Origin: Trichomonas vaginalis G3
Lineage: Eukaryota; Parabasalia; Trichomonadida; Trichomonadidae
Direction: 5' to 3'
Assembly: GCF_026262505.1 (NCBI RefSeq)
Contig: NC_067205.1
Coordinates: 2,604,001 to 2,668,000 of the forward strand
Length of the DNA stretch: 64,000 bases
Shown: positions 29,979 to 41,609 of the stretch, piece by piece
How the letters are laid out: each line of letters opens with the position of its first letter
Position numbering within the stretch: position 1 is the first letter of the stretch
Notes under the pieces: model-generated
Databases searched by the model: none
What the model was told of the DNA's origin: nothing
What the model saw: the letters and a program-made list of their open reading frames with translations, nothing else
Made by a program: the position numbers and the translations under genes

Positions 29979-32281
29979 TCATTTACAGGTATTTCATCGT
30001 CAGTAAATGAATCATCATTATCGTTTGGTTCAACCTGTTTATATAATCCTTTCATTTCTTCTTTCAAAACATAACACCACGTTTGTTTACCGTCTATTCT
30101 TCTCTGTTTCCTATCACATTTATCCTTAATGCTCATTTGGAAATTCTTGTCTTTCATGTCTGATGGTTTGCAGAATAGAGCATTTTTACACGTCATACCT
30201 GCACACAATTCATCATAATGTGTATTTATCCATTCATCTAAAGGATTTGTTGATAACTCGATTAAATCTTGTTTGGCTTCAGTCATCGGTATAATTCGTA
30301 CGTTAAATGATGAAAGGTCATATTGCATAAAATATGTTAAAAGGTTATCATAAAATTCCTTTGTGCATGAATTCATTAAATTCTTGAAGTAATCAAATTG
30401 ACCCTTAAATTTACCATTAACCCTTAAAACTACATATCTTCTGTCTCCAACTTCAATTTTGACAGGGTAGACGTTGTTAGTTACGAAAACGAAGTTTGCA
30501 ACGTTCTGAGCAGTTCTTCTGGGTTGATTCTTTTCATTAATTCTAATCTCATTATCCGTAATAATTGATTTCAAAGCGTTGAAGTTTGCGAGTCTGTCTT
30601 CACCTACATTCTTGAGTTCATTAAGTACAAGAAACATTTTATTCTCAACTACTGAGTTGAAATTACCCGTTAGCTCACTTATTTCAGTAATGTTTTTACA
30701 TGAATAACCAGCGAGGAGTTCAGAAATAATGTCTGTAAATCTGTTTTTACCTGTTCCCTGAAGTCCTTTCAAAATAATTGCTGTTTCATTCTTGATTCCA
30801 GGATGTTGAATCATTGATGCAATCCAGCCGAGAAGGTATTTATACACTTCATCGTTATTATCGCATATGACTTCTTTAATGAAATTCATAAACATCTCAA
30901 TTTTTGAGTAATCTGGTTTTTCAAGAACGTTGTATTTATAACCCTGAAACGTTGAGAAAACATCTGGAGAATCAGATTTAAAGCAAACACCCTTAACGGT
31001 TAATGAGGATAATTGATTTAGTAGTACGTCCCATGCTGTTATTGTTTTACCTTCTTCTTTAAATAATTTAATCATTTTGAGTGACTCTTTCATGGCTGAT
31101 TGAAGAACGAATGATATTTGATTCATTTTATCGTGTATATTGTAATCTTTCTGAATGAAGTATTTGTTTCCACAATCTACAAAACGGATTACACGTGATA
31201 AATCCTCAATTACTTCAGAACTGTTTTTATACTGATGATTTTCAGCCTTGCGTCTAATATCTGTTATCAAAAACGAGTCATCAAGTTTTATATCAAATGT
31301 TATTTTTGGCTTATGTAATAAAGGCAAAACGTATTCATCATAATATTCCTTTTGATAAAGTTTTAGAATCTTCACTAAAACAAATGGAGAAGTCATTAAA
31401 TGTGCATATCTACTACGTGCTTTTTCAAAATTACTTTTTGCATTTTCTGTTAAACTGCAGAAGTTATAAACGTTATCGTATGCTTCATTAATTAAATGAT
31501 CAGGTAACGAATTAATAGCTTGAAACAGTGTGAATAATGTAACTTCTTTTTCTAAATTCATGTTTCCACCGTCATTATGTACTTCAAAATCACTAATACC
31601 ATCAACTATGCTCTGGGCAAGTTTATCGTCAATGTTTACATCTTTGTTTTCATTCATTATACTCTTTATTTCTTCGCTCTTCTGTTCAACTCTTACCTTA
31701 ATATTCAAATCATTTAATACATCATTCACTGTTCTAGTTAATGTTGAATCATAACTTCCACGAATGAATGAGTATGTATTGATTGGTTCTGTTGCATTCT
31801 TGCGAACTCTTGAATCAGCCATAACCACTAATGAACGCTTTGAATCATCCATTGAAGTCATGATATCGATATCATAATCATTGCAGGAATAACATTTAAT
31901 CATTCTGTTCGAAACTGCATAGAAGAAATTAGTGTTGCAATAAATGTGAAGACCTCCTGAAGCGGTTTTAACGATAACATCTTTATCCGAAAGTTTTGAT
32001 AGAATGTCTTTTCTAACTGTTTCTTTAAGTTCATCATTGTAGGATTTATTGATATCAACATCTATAATAGTTAAATTTGAAATTTTATTTACTAATAAAG
32101 CCATACCAGTTTTCCTTCCTCTTCCTCCATCATGTTTGAGGTAGTTATGTAAATCAATCTTATTTTCACCAATTCTTTCGTTGAGGGTTTTAGTTTCTGC
32201 CGTAACTAATTCCTCAGCTAATGAATCAATAACTTTTTCATCAGAAATGATAAAGTTACTGTTGTTGTTTGTTGCTGTCAT
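29957..32281 (-). CDS. Primase-SF3 helicase of Polinton copy 1
   Basis: 774 residues and looks whole. N-terminal archaeo-eukaryotic primase (prim-pol) signatures: IIDVDI at ~72-77 and SGGLHIY at ~108-114. C-terminal SF3 helicase: Walker A GLQGTGKN at ~506-513, Walker B MFLVLNE at ~549, motif C FVFVTNN at ~597 and DRRYVV at ~613. The fusion primes and unwinds DNA in the family's replication. Its promoter matches the T-rich TATAAATG pattern of neighbouring genes. The last codons come from a double-hairpin insertion (29951-29978). Copy 2 retains only the helicase half. Confidence 0.9.
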   Translation of the reverse strand: MTATNNNSNFIISDEKVIDSLAEELVTAETKTLNERIGENKIDLHNYLKHDGGRGRKTGMALLVNKISNLTIIDVDINKSYNDELKETVRKDILSKLSDKDVIVKTASGGLHIYCNTNFFYAVSNRMIKCYSCNDYDIDIMTSMDDSKRSLVVMADSRVRKNATEPINTYSFIRGSYDSTLTRTVNDVLNDLNIKVRVEQKSEEIKSIMNENKDVNIDDKLAQSIVDGISDFEVHNDGGNMNLEKEVTLFTLFQAINSLPDHLINEAYDNVYNFCSLTENAKSNFEKARSRYAHLMTSPFVLVKILKLYQKEYYDEYVLPLLHKPKITFDIKLDDSFLITDIRRKAENHQYKNSSEVIEDLSRVIRFVDCGNKYFIQKDYNIHDKMNQISFVLQSAMKESLKMIKLFKEEGKTITAWDVLLNQLSSLTVKGVCFKSDSPDVFSTFQGYKYNVLEKPDYSKIEMFMNFIKEVICDNNDEVYKYLLGWIASMIQHPGIKNETAIILKGLQGTGKNRFTDIISELLAGYSCKNITEISELTGNFNSVVENKMFLVLNELKNVGEDRLANFNALKSIITDNEIRINEKNQPRRTAQNVANFVFVTNNVYPVKIEVGDRRYVVLRVNGKFKGQFDYFKNLMNSCTKEFYDNLLTYFMQYDLSSFNVRIIPMTEAKQDLIELSTNPLDEWINTHYDELCAGMTCKNALFCKPSDMKDKNFQMSIKDKCDRKQRRIDGKQTWCYVLKEEMKGLYKQVEPNDNDDSFTDDEIPVNEPLSGET

Positions 32282-32354
32282 TTATATAGGAATAAAAAAA
32301 TAAAAATAATTTTAAAACTAACTTTATTTTTGTACTGCATCAAATTTCCTTTGT

Positions 32355-32660
32355 TGCTGTTGTCTAAATGTCATGTTGTCATCATTTTTTAATGAAGTTA
32401 ATTAACCTGGTGACATGGTGACATGGTGACACCTTCAGTTATTCAAAAATAATTTTCGTAAATGTTGTCTAAATGTCATGTTGTCATCATTTTTTAATGA
32501 AGTTAATTAACCTGGTGACATGGTGACATTGTGACACCTTCAGTTATTCAAAAATAATTTTCGTAAATGTTGTCTAAATGTCATGTTGTCATCATTTTTT
32601 AATGAAGTTAATTAACCTGGTGACATGGTGACATGGTGACACCTTCAGTTATTCAAAAAT
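32355..32660 (-). repeat. Three tandem 105-bp GTCACC-family units
   Basis: Unit starts near 32366, 32471 and 32576 (exact 105-base spacing), each with AAATGTCATGTTGTCATCAT, then GGTGACATGGTGACAC, then TCAAAAATAATTTTCGTAAA. It lies between the helicase start and the integrase remnant. Confidence 0.9.
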
Positions 32661-32843
32661 AATTTTCGTAAATTCTTTCACAAACTTTAGAACGGCATAA
32701 TTTAAAATTTTATTTTTATATAAATGGATACCCGTTATATTTTTATTATGTTTTTGGAGATATGATTTTAATTCATAATAATTAAGAAAATTTTGATAAA
32801 GTACTAAATCATCAATTAAATTTTCTAAATCTGCGTTATCCAT
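32649..32843 (-). pseudogene. Integrase remnant, copy 1 (fossil)
   Basis: Only the first ~37 residues match the integrase at 45152 in copy 2 (DLENLIDDLVLYQNFLNYYE). The catalytic core is not present in this copy. Confidence 0.7.
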
Positions 32844-32990
32844 TTATATAAAAATAAAATAAATGTTTTAAGGGTGCCCACCTCTTTGAATCATAGTATC
32901 AAAACCATTATTTACATATTGAATCGCATCATTAACGGTTCCTTTTGTCTCTTCTGTGGCATTTCATTAAAAATAAAATTTTAAATTGTA

Positions 32991-35900
32991 TTAAATAAAT
33001 GGCATACAACATCCATTTTCACAACATACAGCCTTAGTGTGTGCCCCTGTTAATGCAGTCTTACCGATTGTTAAGCGAGTCATTGACCCGTTTTTAAGTT
33101 GTAAATTAATATTCTGACCATCGAAAATAACTTTATCATTTATTATATCCAAATAATTTTTAGGTGTTAATTGCCTATTTTGTCGTAAACTAACACCTTT
33201 CATTTTTTGTGCAATCTTTTTAAAATCACTTCCATCAATTGAACCGTTGAATGAAGTATAACATTTAGGACATAACGCCACCATGTTATCACCTTGTTTC
33301 TCAATTGCTAAACCCAATAACTTCTTCTCATGTGCTTTTTCTTCAGCTTTATTCTTTAATTTAGGTTTAAATTTCTCATCAAAACAGAAGAAATTAAAAG
33401 GTGCGAATTTGAAAATGTTTTTATCATAAAATTTTTTATCGATTACAATCGCCTGAAATGCTTGAGTGTTAGGAAGACTTGGATCGCCAGCAATAGCCCA
33501 ATAAGATGAATCGGTATCACCTTCAATGAAATGAAAACGATTAACATCCATGCATTTATACATAAAATCATAAATGAAAACTAAATACCAGTATTTTGCG
33601 TTATCTAAAGTAAAAAATACCTCTTGTAAACATGTATCACATCTATAAAATCTATCTTTGAGCATCACTTGATACGTATCCTCTCCTATTTCTCTTATGT
33701 TTTTAAACTTATTTGACATACATGCAACGCGTGCCTTCTGTGCATTCATTATTTTAGTCTTTGCGTAATTTTGTGTATTCATTGCATCGTAACCATATGA
33801 TCCATTAAGTGAAATTTTGCAAAATAAACTTTTTCCTTTATTTCCTTCTAATTCAGCCTTTTGTCTTTCGTTCATAAATTCGTTCGCAAATTCATTAAAA
33901 CAAGTGTTTTTCGTAAATGTTAAAATTGATTGAATGTCATCAATGATAAAATTAAACCTGTCGATTAGATACCAAAGATAATAAGAAGAAAATGGTTGAT
34001 ATTGGTTGTGTGTTGATGCTAACTGAGTTAATTTCCTCTGTTTCTGGTCAACTGGTAGATTGTTTGATTTCATGTAATTATACATAAAACTGCCAATTGT
34101 TTTTTCATCTGTGATAATATCTAAGTTTCTTATTATCGGTAAAAAGTTAATGTAATCATTAATGTATTTTTCATCGATGTGACCCTTTACTTCAGCCACG
34201 AATAAAGTATTTTTCTTCTTAATTATTCCCAGTGCTTTTGCTTTCTTTGTTGCTGTATCACAAATGATAACTCCATTCAATCTTCCCGGCATATACATTT
34301 TATGGTCAGTATATTGAATGAAATCATGAGGATTAGATGAAAATGATGAAGGATATAATGAATTAAAGTCAACACCAACGAAATGAGTCATAATGTTGGT
34401 GGTGTCCTCATTTGATACAGTTTTAGTTTCTGGACTATATGAAAGTTTATTAATGTGCGTGATTCCTTTAAGATTAACACGATGTTGAACATTTGATAAA
34501 CCACCAGTAATTCCATTACGGAGGATGTGATAAGCTTCAACCGAATCTAAAGTCATTGGTAAATTATTTTTTAATGCGTAATTTCTTAAATTGATTCTTA
34601 AACGTTGAACATCTTCATCTTTATTTGATTTTACGACATTGCAATAACAACACATTAACTGACAATTTTCTTTGCTATGTGGTTTTTCATTATCTATTCT
34701 ATCCAATGTTGGTTTATTTGCATATGTAAACGCTTTACCACACATTTTGCATTTAGATGAAAGGATTAAATCATGATAGTATTGAAAATCATCCATTGAA
34801 ACATTATTTTTAGTATCCCTTTCTGCTTTTTCATCTTGTTTCTTATATGATTCAATTTTATATTTCTAATACTTTTTCGTTAATTCAAAACTTGATTCTA
34901 TCTCTTCCTCAGGATATTTTTCATTAGGATTAAAGTCTTTATATGCTAAAGCGTAACGAATCATTGAAGCATTCGATGATAAAGAAAGATTATGAAGCAT
35001 GTCAATTTTATAAACAAATGTTTCTTCAATAATTTTATCAATTGGGTCAATCATAATTTCAACATCTTTATTGCAATAATGAATAAAATATTCTAATCTA
35101 TTCTTAAAGTTTTTAGCATCATTGAGATATATTTGATAATCACTATCTGATATAGTTTCTTGGGTTAATGCTGAATAAAATGAATCTTGAGTGAATGGTT
35201 CCACTTTATATAATTCTTCTTCGTAATTCTCCCATGTGATAAATTGATAAGGGAAAAAGGATTTAACACGTGTTTTATTGTTTCCGAAATCTTGAGTGAA
35301 TTGGTCTAATGTCCCACCCGCTATATAATTTCTGATGTCAATAAATCTCAATTCATATGGAACGTTTGTTTTCTTTACAATGATTTGCTTAAATTGTGAA
35401 GATGAACCCAGCATTGATTTTATTTTCCATTTTGCAGTGTTTAAATCACGAAGAATTAAATTTAAATCAAACTTTCCCGAATTAAAACCTATGATATTCA
35501 CTTTATTGAATTCTTCATCTAGAAGTTCTTTAAATGCTTCCTTCTGTTTTTCATTTAATGTATGGGACAAAGTCCCCGCCGTTTGTGGCTTCATTAATTC
35601 TTCATATTGTTCAATATTTGATTTAGCAACTAATGAACAGGTTGAAAATAAAAACTCAATCCAGTCAGAAATAAAAGAATCACTCGAAGTTAAGCAAAAA
35701 TTCCTTGTATACGTTTTATCATTTAATTTAACTGTTGATGATACCATGAATGGTTTTTAAGTAAGCGTTCAAAGTTGCACACTCAGAAAGTTGTAATTCT
35801 TCTTTAGTCTCTAATGTTTCGAAGTCAAAAGTAATATAATATCTTGTCGGTTGATAATATTCCTGCAAATTATGAGCTAATAACCACTGATATATCTTCT

Positions 35901-36451
35901 GTTTCGTAATATGTGGTGTATATGGTTGCTGTGTCTTTGCAACTGAACGTCTTGAATTAATCTTCCATTATTTTCTTTACATTTCTCACAATGCTTTAAA
36001 AATCTTCTTTGGTTTTTCCTTTCTGGATCATCACGGATAGAATATATACTTCTTGCAAAAGGGGCAAACTTTATATCCTGTGAGTGCTTCAACGTCTGTT
36101 ATTCTGTCAGCGAAGTTTTCCACATGGACTCTGTGTTAATAAAATATTTACTGTTTCAAATTCTGGATCTATCATTATTGATTCACTAATGGGAAGTCTA
36201 CCTTATTTATGTCCACGTCTTCTGGTTGAGGATCACAATAATAGAAATCAATATTAACATTTAACATTCTCGCTAATCTCTCACTTTCTGATGAAATGTC
36301 AAACCCTATATGCATCTATTGTTTCATTTAAATAGCTTCTACGAGTTTTAGGATTAACACCATCAGGAATGTTATAGAAGCGTTTAAATAACCTTCTACC
36401 TTCTGCTCTAATTTGATTATCATTCATTTTAGCTGTTCCGTTTTTGTTCAT
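32991..36451 (-). pseudogene. Protein-primed DNA polymerase B, copy 1 (fossil, broken)
   Basis: Matches 41610-45076 of copy 2 along its length. It contains the zinc-finger-like region, exonuclease-type motifs, the embedded HNH domain (CKMCGKAF, DRIDNEKPHSKENC, CCYCNVVKSNK) and polymerase motifs VDFNSLYPSS, KISLNGSYGYDA and EGDTDSSYW. In the family it replicates the element from a protein primer. Broken at several places. Confidence 0.85.
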
Positions 36452-36489
36452 TTATGTAAGAATAAAAATTAAAAAATAAATAAAAATAA

Positions 36490-37143
36490 AGTTTATTTTT
36501 TAAAGTCCGTAAAATGAATTAAGAACACATAAATTTTTATCATCTGCGACTGACGAATACATTTTTTTACTCAAGAATGCGTACCCTGGTACATTAAATC
36601 TAATTCCTGTCTTATTTTAATTTCACAACTTTGAAAAGGAATGTATGAATAGCTATAAAATGATGAGATGATGTTTTTATTTTTCCATTTTTTCTGAAAA
36701 TAAATGAATAAATATAATGTTTATAAGTTTTCATATCTTTTATATTCTTAATAACGAATGGTATAGACCTTTCCACTTCATCTTCCTTCGGTGCTGTTCT
36801 TTCATATGAAACATTATTAGTATCTTCAACAATGAAACCACATCACACAAAATTTTATAGGTTCCAATGGTTTCTTTTGATATTTTATCTAATAAATCAA
36901 AAACTTTATCAACACCTGTGCATTTATTTAAATAATAATTTGTGTAAATATCATGATCTTCTTTCTTAATCGTATTAGTTGCATATGTCACGTTTTTAAG
37001 AGCTTTTTTGAATTTTTCGGAATCTAAAGGTGGTGAAAGTAAGATACAAGGGTATTCTTCATTATCAATAAATTGTAGTTTACGAATAAATTTAGTACCT
37101 TCTTCTGAAAGTGTTTCGTCTATTTCACCATCTAATAAATTTT
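36490..37143 (-). pseudogene. PolB-adjacent gene, 3' part, copy 1 (fossil)
   Basis: Corresponds to the later part of the gene at 40451-41560 in copy 2 (TYATNTIKKEDHDIY, KCTGVDKVFDLLDKIS). It is separated from its 5' part (38593-39049) by the DNA transposon at 37144. Function unknown. Confidence 0.6.
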
Positions 37144-38584
37144 GGAGAGGTTATCGATTTTGTAATTTAATCGTCGTCGTTATCGATTTTGTAATTTAAT
37201 CGTTATCGTCTTTTTCTAAACGTGCATTTTTACATTAAAAGCAATGCAACTCCAAAATTAATTGGTATTTAGACTTTAATTAGGTGCAGACAAACGAAAT
37301 GCAGTCCAAATATTTTGGTGATATATGAATTACATAAATTTAGGGAAATTGAAATTATATCTTTTTAAATTTTTAGGAAAACAGATTTATAGAATTGTTT
37401 AAGTCATCAAAATAATGCAGACTTAGGTCAAATTTTCCAAATTTAATCATTTGCAAGACTTTCAAGCGACTTCAAAATGTCGAAATATAAGTCCAAAAAT
37501 AAAATTACGATTACAGTCTATCCTCAATTATTATCACGCTAATTATTGAGTGACCCATGCGTTCGTATGTATGTAATACCTTTTAAAAAGGAGATGAGAG
37601 AGATAAACTACATTTACAATTTAAATCTGATGTATTTACTTGTTACATTTACAAATGTAAATGTTTCTCGTAATGTTTACATTTTGTAAGTATAACGAAT
37701 AAAAATGACGCACTTTTTTTACAAAGTCAAATTATGCGATACAACTTTACTTGTTACATTTACAAATGTAAATGTTTCTCGTAATGTTTACATTTTGTAA
37801 GTATAACGAATAAAAATGACGCACTTTTTTTACAAAGTCAAATTATTGTTCGATTTTTGCAGCTTGTAAACGATTGAATAAAGATTTGTATTATTTTATT
37901 TATTTTTAAGAACATGTTTAAGAACCCTCATTATCTCCACGAATATTGCATATTTTTCTATTCTAAGACCACCAAAATTACGTTTTAATATAGAAAATAA
38001 CATATTTATGTGATGCTAAAGTCGAAGTCCTTAAATATCTTTGAAATATTTACAAAATATGCTCTTTCTATCATCGATACTTTAATACAGAGCAAATTTA
38101 GTAAATGTCATCACATTATTTTTTCATAAATCGTTTTCGAACTTTTGAAATATTTATTTTAAACCAGTTTTCTACATTTAATATGTGAATTATATCAAAA
38201 GTAGATGGGCGATACTTGTAAATCTATTTAAACTATTAGTTTGCTATTTTGAAGAACTTTATAATTTTTTTTCTTATGTATGGAATTAAAGATAATTTTG
38301 CCGATTCCAACTGGTTTTTCTATATGAGTTAAATATGCCAAGTGAAATTGGACTTGCCAATATTGTAAATTGAAGTATGGACTATATATCGATTTTCATT
38401 GATTGATGAATAACTCGGAGTAATGTAATTGTTGATAATGAAAAATAGTTTTCAATTGCTGGTAAGGGCCAATGTATGTTCAATAGCTCCGAAAGCAAAA
38501 AATGCACGTTTAGAAAAAGACGATAACGATTAAATTACAAAATCGATAACGACGACGATTAAATTACAAAATCAATAATGACCC
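37144..38584. mobile_element. Non-autonomous DNA transposon, 1441 bp, 8-bp target duplication
   Basis: Near-identical terminal inverted repeats of ~80 bases (TTATCGATTTTGTAATTTAA start, reaching CTAAACGTGCATTTTT) are flanked by TAAATTTT at 37136-37143 and 38585-38592. The outermost ~10 bases of the two ends differ. Inside, a ~111-base unit (TTGTTACATTTACAAATGTA) is repeated at ~37640 and ~37750. No transposase. Eight-base duplications are typical of hAT-, P- and Merlin-like families; I cannot place it further. Copy 2 shows the empty site near 40910. Confidence 0.88.
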
Positions 38585-38592
38585 TAAATTTT

Positions 38593-39049
38593 GTGTTGAT
38601 TCTGAGACATAATTTTTATATCTTTCTTCATGAGATTTCTGAACTTCTGATTCTGAAGCTGGGATATTCATTAAACCCTCTACTTCATTTTCATTATATT
38701 TTTCAACTTCTCTTAATTCCTTAATTTTTTCATCTATTTCATCTCTTATTTTTTCCAGTCTTTCAATTTCAATTTCATCGTATTCATCATCTTTAATCCG
38801 TTCTTCATAATATTCAGGGAAAACATTAGGTTCTTTTGGTTTTTCTTCTTCAGATGTAGGATATAAGAAATTTATAACATCATCTTTATTCATTTTTCCA
38901 TCATAATCTAAATCATTTAATAACTCGGCAAATTTTTGACAATTTCTTAAATAATATTTACTAACTTCATAACCCACCTCCTCTAATATATCCTTTATTT
39001 CCTCGTTTGTGAATCCTAATTTTTTAACGTTGTTAGTTTTGACGCTCAT
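38593..39049 (-). pseudogene. PolB-adjacent gene, 5' part, copy 1 (fossil)
   Basis: Starts MSVKTNNVKKLGFTNEEIKD with the ATG at 39049. A DYDGKMNKDDVINFL stretch resembles an EF-hand-like loop, followed by a Glu/Lys-rich coiled coil. It matches 40451 onward in copy 2. Interrupted by the transposon at 37144. Confidence 0.65.
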
Positions 39050-39111
39050 TTCATACAAAATAAAAAATAAATTATTCAAAAATGTAAGACATGAATGTTT
39101 AATGATTTATT

Positions 39112-39702
39112 TTATTCATGAAAATAATTATATCTGATTTCTTTTACTCTCTTGTATATACTAGATTTAAAGAATTCAGAACATTTCCCATAATCTCCTA
39201 AATGTTTTCTTATCCCTAACGTGTGCCAGTTATTATATGAAACTGAATAAACTTTATCTTTATCTTTACACCTTTCATCACTTCCAATATATTTATATCT
39301 CAGTTTTGATTTAGCATTTTCATATTCATTAGCGTTTAATAATTCACAGTCTTCCTTTTTAAATTGATGTTTAAGATATTCAGGATTTAATACTCTACGT
39401 TTATATGCTCCTAACTTAGTTCTAAAGGTTTTTCTACAAAATTTAGGAATTCCATCCTCTTTAATGTCATCAATGATTTCCATTTCATTATTTTCAATTT
39501 CTTCTTCTTGTTTATGAGGTCTTTGATTATGACTCCATTGATTCCATGAAATTAAATATTCTTTATCATTATATTTATACCTCATTAGCTTATTTTGGCT
39601 TTCATATTCATTTAATAATTCACAATCTTCATTTTTAAATTGAAGTTTAACCCATTCAGGATTTAAACAATGTTTAATTAATCGCGGAATATCCGACATC
39701 AT
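39112..39702 (-). CDS. Protein with two DUF723-like domains, copy 1
   Basis: 196 residues with two related modules: ~10-65 (LNPEWVKLQFKNEDCELL, YKYNDKEYLISWNQW) and ~95-180 (LNPEYLKHQFKKEDCELL, YKYIGSDERC, YSVSYNNW, then GDYGKCSEFFKSS). The N-terminal module is in the terminal inverted repeat and recurs at 19750; the C-terminal module corresponds to the 126-residue gene at 39979 in copy 2. The module resembles homing-nuclease-associated DNUF/DUF723 repeats; DNA binding is inferred. Confidence 0.6.
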   Translation of the reverse strand: MMSDIPRLIKHCLNPEWVKLQFKNEDCELLNEYESQNKLMRYKYNDKEYLISWNQWSHNQRPHKQEEEIENNEMEIIDDIKEDGIPKFCRKTFRTKLGAYKRRVLNPEYLKHQFKKEDCELLNANEYENAKSKLRYKYIGSDERCKDKDKVYSVSYNNWHTLGIRKHLGDYGKCSEFFKSSIYKRVKEIRYNYFHE

Positions 39703-39978
39703 CTATATATAGATTATTTTATAAAAGATAAAAAATAAATTATTTTAAAATTAATGTTAATTTTTTTAAAATGTGTTTAGTATATAATATTTATTACTAA
39801 TTTATTTAATAATGTCGCGCTTTCTTACGAATTCATGACTTAAAAAACGTAAGTAGTAGTATATGATGGGTTTTGTGACTTTTTTTGTAAACGTAAGAAT
39901 TCATACAATATTGAACGATTTTGTATCATTATTTTAACATTAATTTTAAACATAATTTATTTTTTTATTCTTACATAA
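39703..39978. other. Spacer between the two head-to-head Polintons
   Basis: 276 AT-rich bases between divergent starts of related genes. TTACGAATTCATGA near 39825 and ACGTAAGAATTCAT near 39890 form a loose inverted pair around 39860. No gene. Confidence 0.5.
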
Positions 39979-40359
39979 ATGACCCAACAAGTAAAACCAG
40001 ATAAAATAGATTATCGAATTTTAGAGGATGGTGTTCCTGTTTATATTCAAAGATTTAAAGGGAAGCAATATTATAGAATTCTTAATCCTGAATACATAAA
40101 ACATTTATTTAAAAAGGAAGACTGTGAATTATTAAACGCTAATGAATATGAAACCAATAAATCAAAATTGAAATATAAATATCTTGGAAGAGATGAAAGA
40201 TGCAAAAATAAAGATAAAGTTTATACAGTTTCATATAATGAATGGAAAACCAATAAGATAAGAAAACATTTAGGAGATTATGGGAAATGTTCTGAATTCT
40301 TCAAATCTAGTATGTACGAGAGAGTAAAAGAAATTAGAAATAATTATTTTCATGAATGA
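39979..40359 (+). CDS. DUF723-like domain protein, copy 2
   Basis: 126 residues: MTQQVKPDKIDYRILEDG, then one module LNPEYIKHLFKKEDCELL, LKYKYLGRDERC, YTVSYNEWKTNKIRKHLGDY. The module equals the second half of the 196-residue gene at 39112, and the N-ends differ. Divergent from copy 1 and first in the leftmost gene series of copy 2. DNA binding inferred from likeness to homing-nuclease-associated modules. Confidence 0.6.
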   Translation: MTQQVKPDKIDYRILEDGVPVYIQRFKGKQYYRILNPEYIKHLFKKEDCELLNANEYETNKSKLKYKYLGRDERCKNKDKVYTVSYNEWKTNKIRKHLGDYGKCSEFFKSSMYERVKEIRNNYFHE

Positions 40360-40450
40360 AAGATTCACTACCATAATGAAATAAAAAAAATAAACTTTAA
40401 AAATTCATGTCTTACATTTTTGAATAATTTATTTTTTAATTCGTAAGAAA

Positions 40451-41560
40451 ATGAGCGTCAAAACTAACAACGTTAAAAAAATGGGATTCACAAATGAGGA
40501 AATAAAGGATATATTAGAGGAGGCGGGTTATGAGGTTGATAAATATTATTTAAGAAATTGTAAAAAATTCGCCGAGTTTTTAAATGATTTAGATTATGAT
40601 GGAAAAATGAATAAAAATGATGTTATAAATTTCTTATATCCCACATCTAAAGAAGAAAAACCTAAAGAACCTGATGTTTTCCCTGAATATTATGAAGAAC
40701 AAATTAAAGATGATGAATATAATGAAATTGAAATTGAAAGACTGGAAAAAATAAGAGATGAAATAGATGAAAAAATTAAGGAATTAAGAGAAGTTGAAAA
40801 ATATAATGAGAATGAAGTAGAGGGTTTAATGAATATCCCAGCTTCAGAATCAGAAGTTCAAAAATCACATGAGGAAAGATATAAAAATTACTTTTTGGAA
40901 TCTACTAAAAATTTATTAGATGGTGATATTGACGAAACACTTTCAGAAGAAGGCACAAAATTTATTCATAAACATAAGCTTCAGTTTATTGACGATGGAG
41001 ATTATCCATGTATATTACTTTCACCTCCTCTTGATTCTGAAAAATTCAAAAAAGCACTGAAAAATGTAACATATGCAACAAATACGATTAAGAAAGAAGA
41101 CCATGATATTTACACAAATTATTATTTAAATAAATGCACAGGTGTTGATAAAGTTTTTGATTTATTAGATAAAATATCAAAAGAAACCATTGGAACCTAT
41201 AAAATTTTGTTGATTGTGTTTCATTGTTGAAGATACCAATAATGTTTCATATGAAAAAACAGCACCGAAGAAGATGAAGTGGAAAGGTCTATACCATTCG
41301 TTATTAAGAACATAAAAGATATGAAAACTTATAAACATTATATTTATTCATTTATTTCAGAAAAAATGGAAGCAACTCATAAAACATCATCTCATCATTT
41401 TATAGCTATTCATACATTCCTTTTCAAAGTTGTGAAATTAAATAAGACAGGAATTAGATTTAATGTACCAGGGTACGCATTCTTGAGTAAATTAAAATGT
41501 ATTCGTCACGTCGCAGATGATAAAAATTTATGTGTTCTTAATTCATTTTACGGACTTTAA
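40451..41560 (+). pseudogene. PolB-adjacent gene, copy 2 (fossil, broken)
   Basis: Starts MSVKTNNVKKMGFTNEEIKD. It has the DYDGKMNKNDVINFL loop, a long Glu/Lys coiled coil and a C-terminal region with TYATNTIKKEDHDIY, and ends FYGL. Directly upstream of PolB in both copies. That placement fits a replication accessory or primer-protein role, but no family is recognised. Broken. Confidence 0.55.
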
Positions 41561-41587
41561 AAAAATAAACTTTATTTTTATTTATTT

Positions 41588-41609
41588 TTTAATTTTTATT
41601 CTTACATAA
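41588..41609 (+). promoter_or_regulatory. T-rich TAAATG-type start motif (representative)
   Basis: ATTTTTATTCTTACATAA lies immediately before the PolB ATG. The same layout (a TTTTTATT run, 5-8 bases, then TAA or ATAA directly before ATG) precedes the genes starting at 20961, 22626, 24421, 26308, 32281(-), 32843(-), 36451(-), 39979, 45152, 47102(-) and 62803. Two genes (40451, 46678) use the variant TTTAATTCGTAAGAAA. It resembles the TAAATG arrangement of poxvirus-type late promoters and is unlike the known T. vaginalis initiator. Function inferred from recurrence. Confidence 0.6.

Larger units (their letters stand above)
19746..39720. mobile_element. Polinton/Maverick copy 1 (fossil, ~20 kb)
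   Basis: Parts in order: DUF723-like gene, coiled-coil gene, two amphipathic small proteins, major capsid, packaging ATPase, three structural-type genes, penton-like protein, phage-type fibre, primase-helicase, integrase remnant, protein-primed PolB, a PolB-adjacent gene and a second DUF723-like gene. The first ~215 bases (19746-19960) and last ~220 (39500-39720) are inverted repeats carrying the same gene start, consistent with terminal inverted repeats. It is broken at about a dozen places. Two plain DNA transposons have inserted. Many parts are almost identical to copy 2, so it is recent. Confidence 0.9.
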
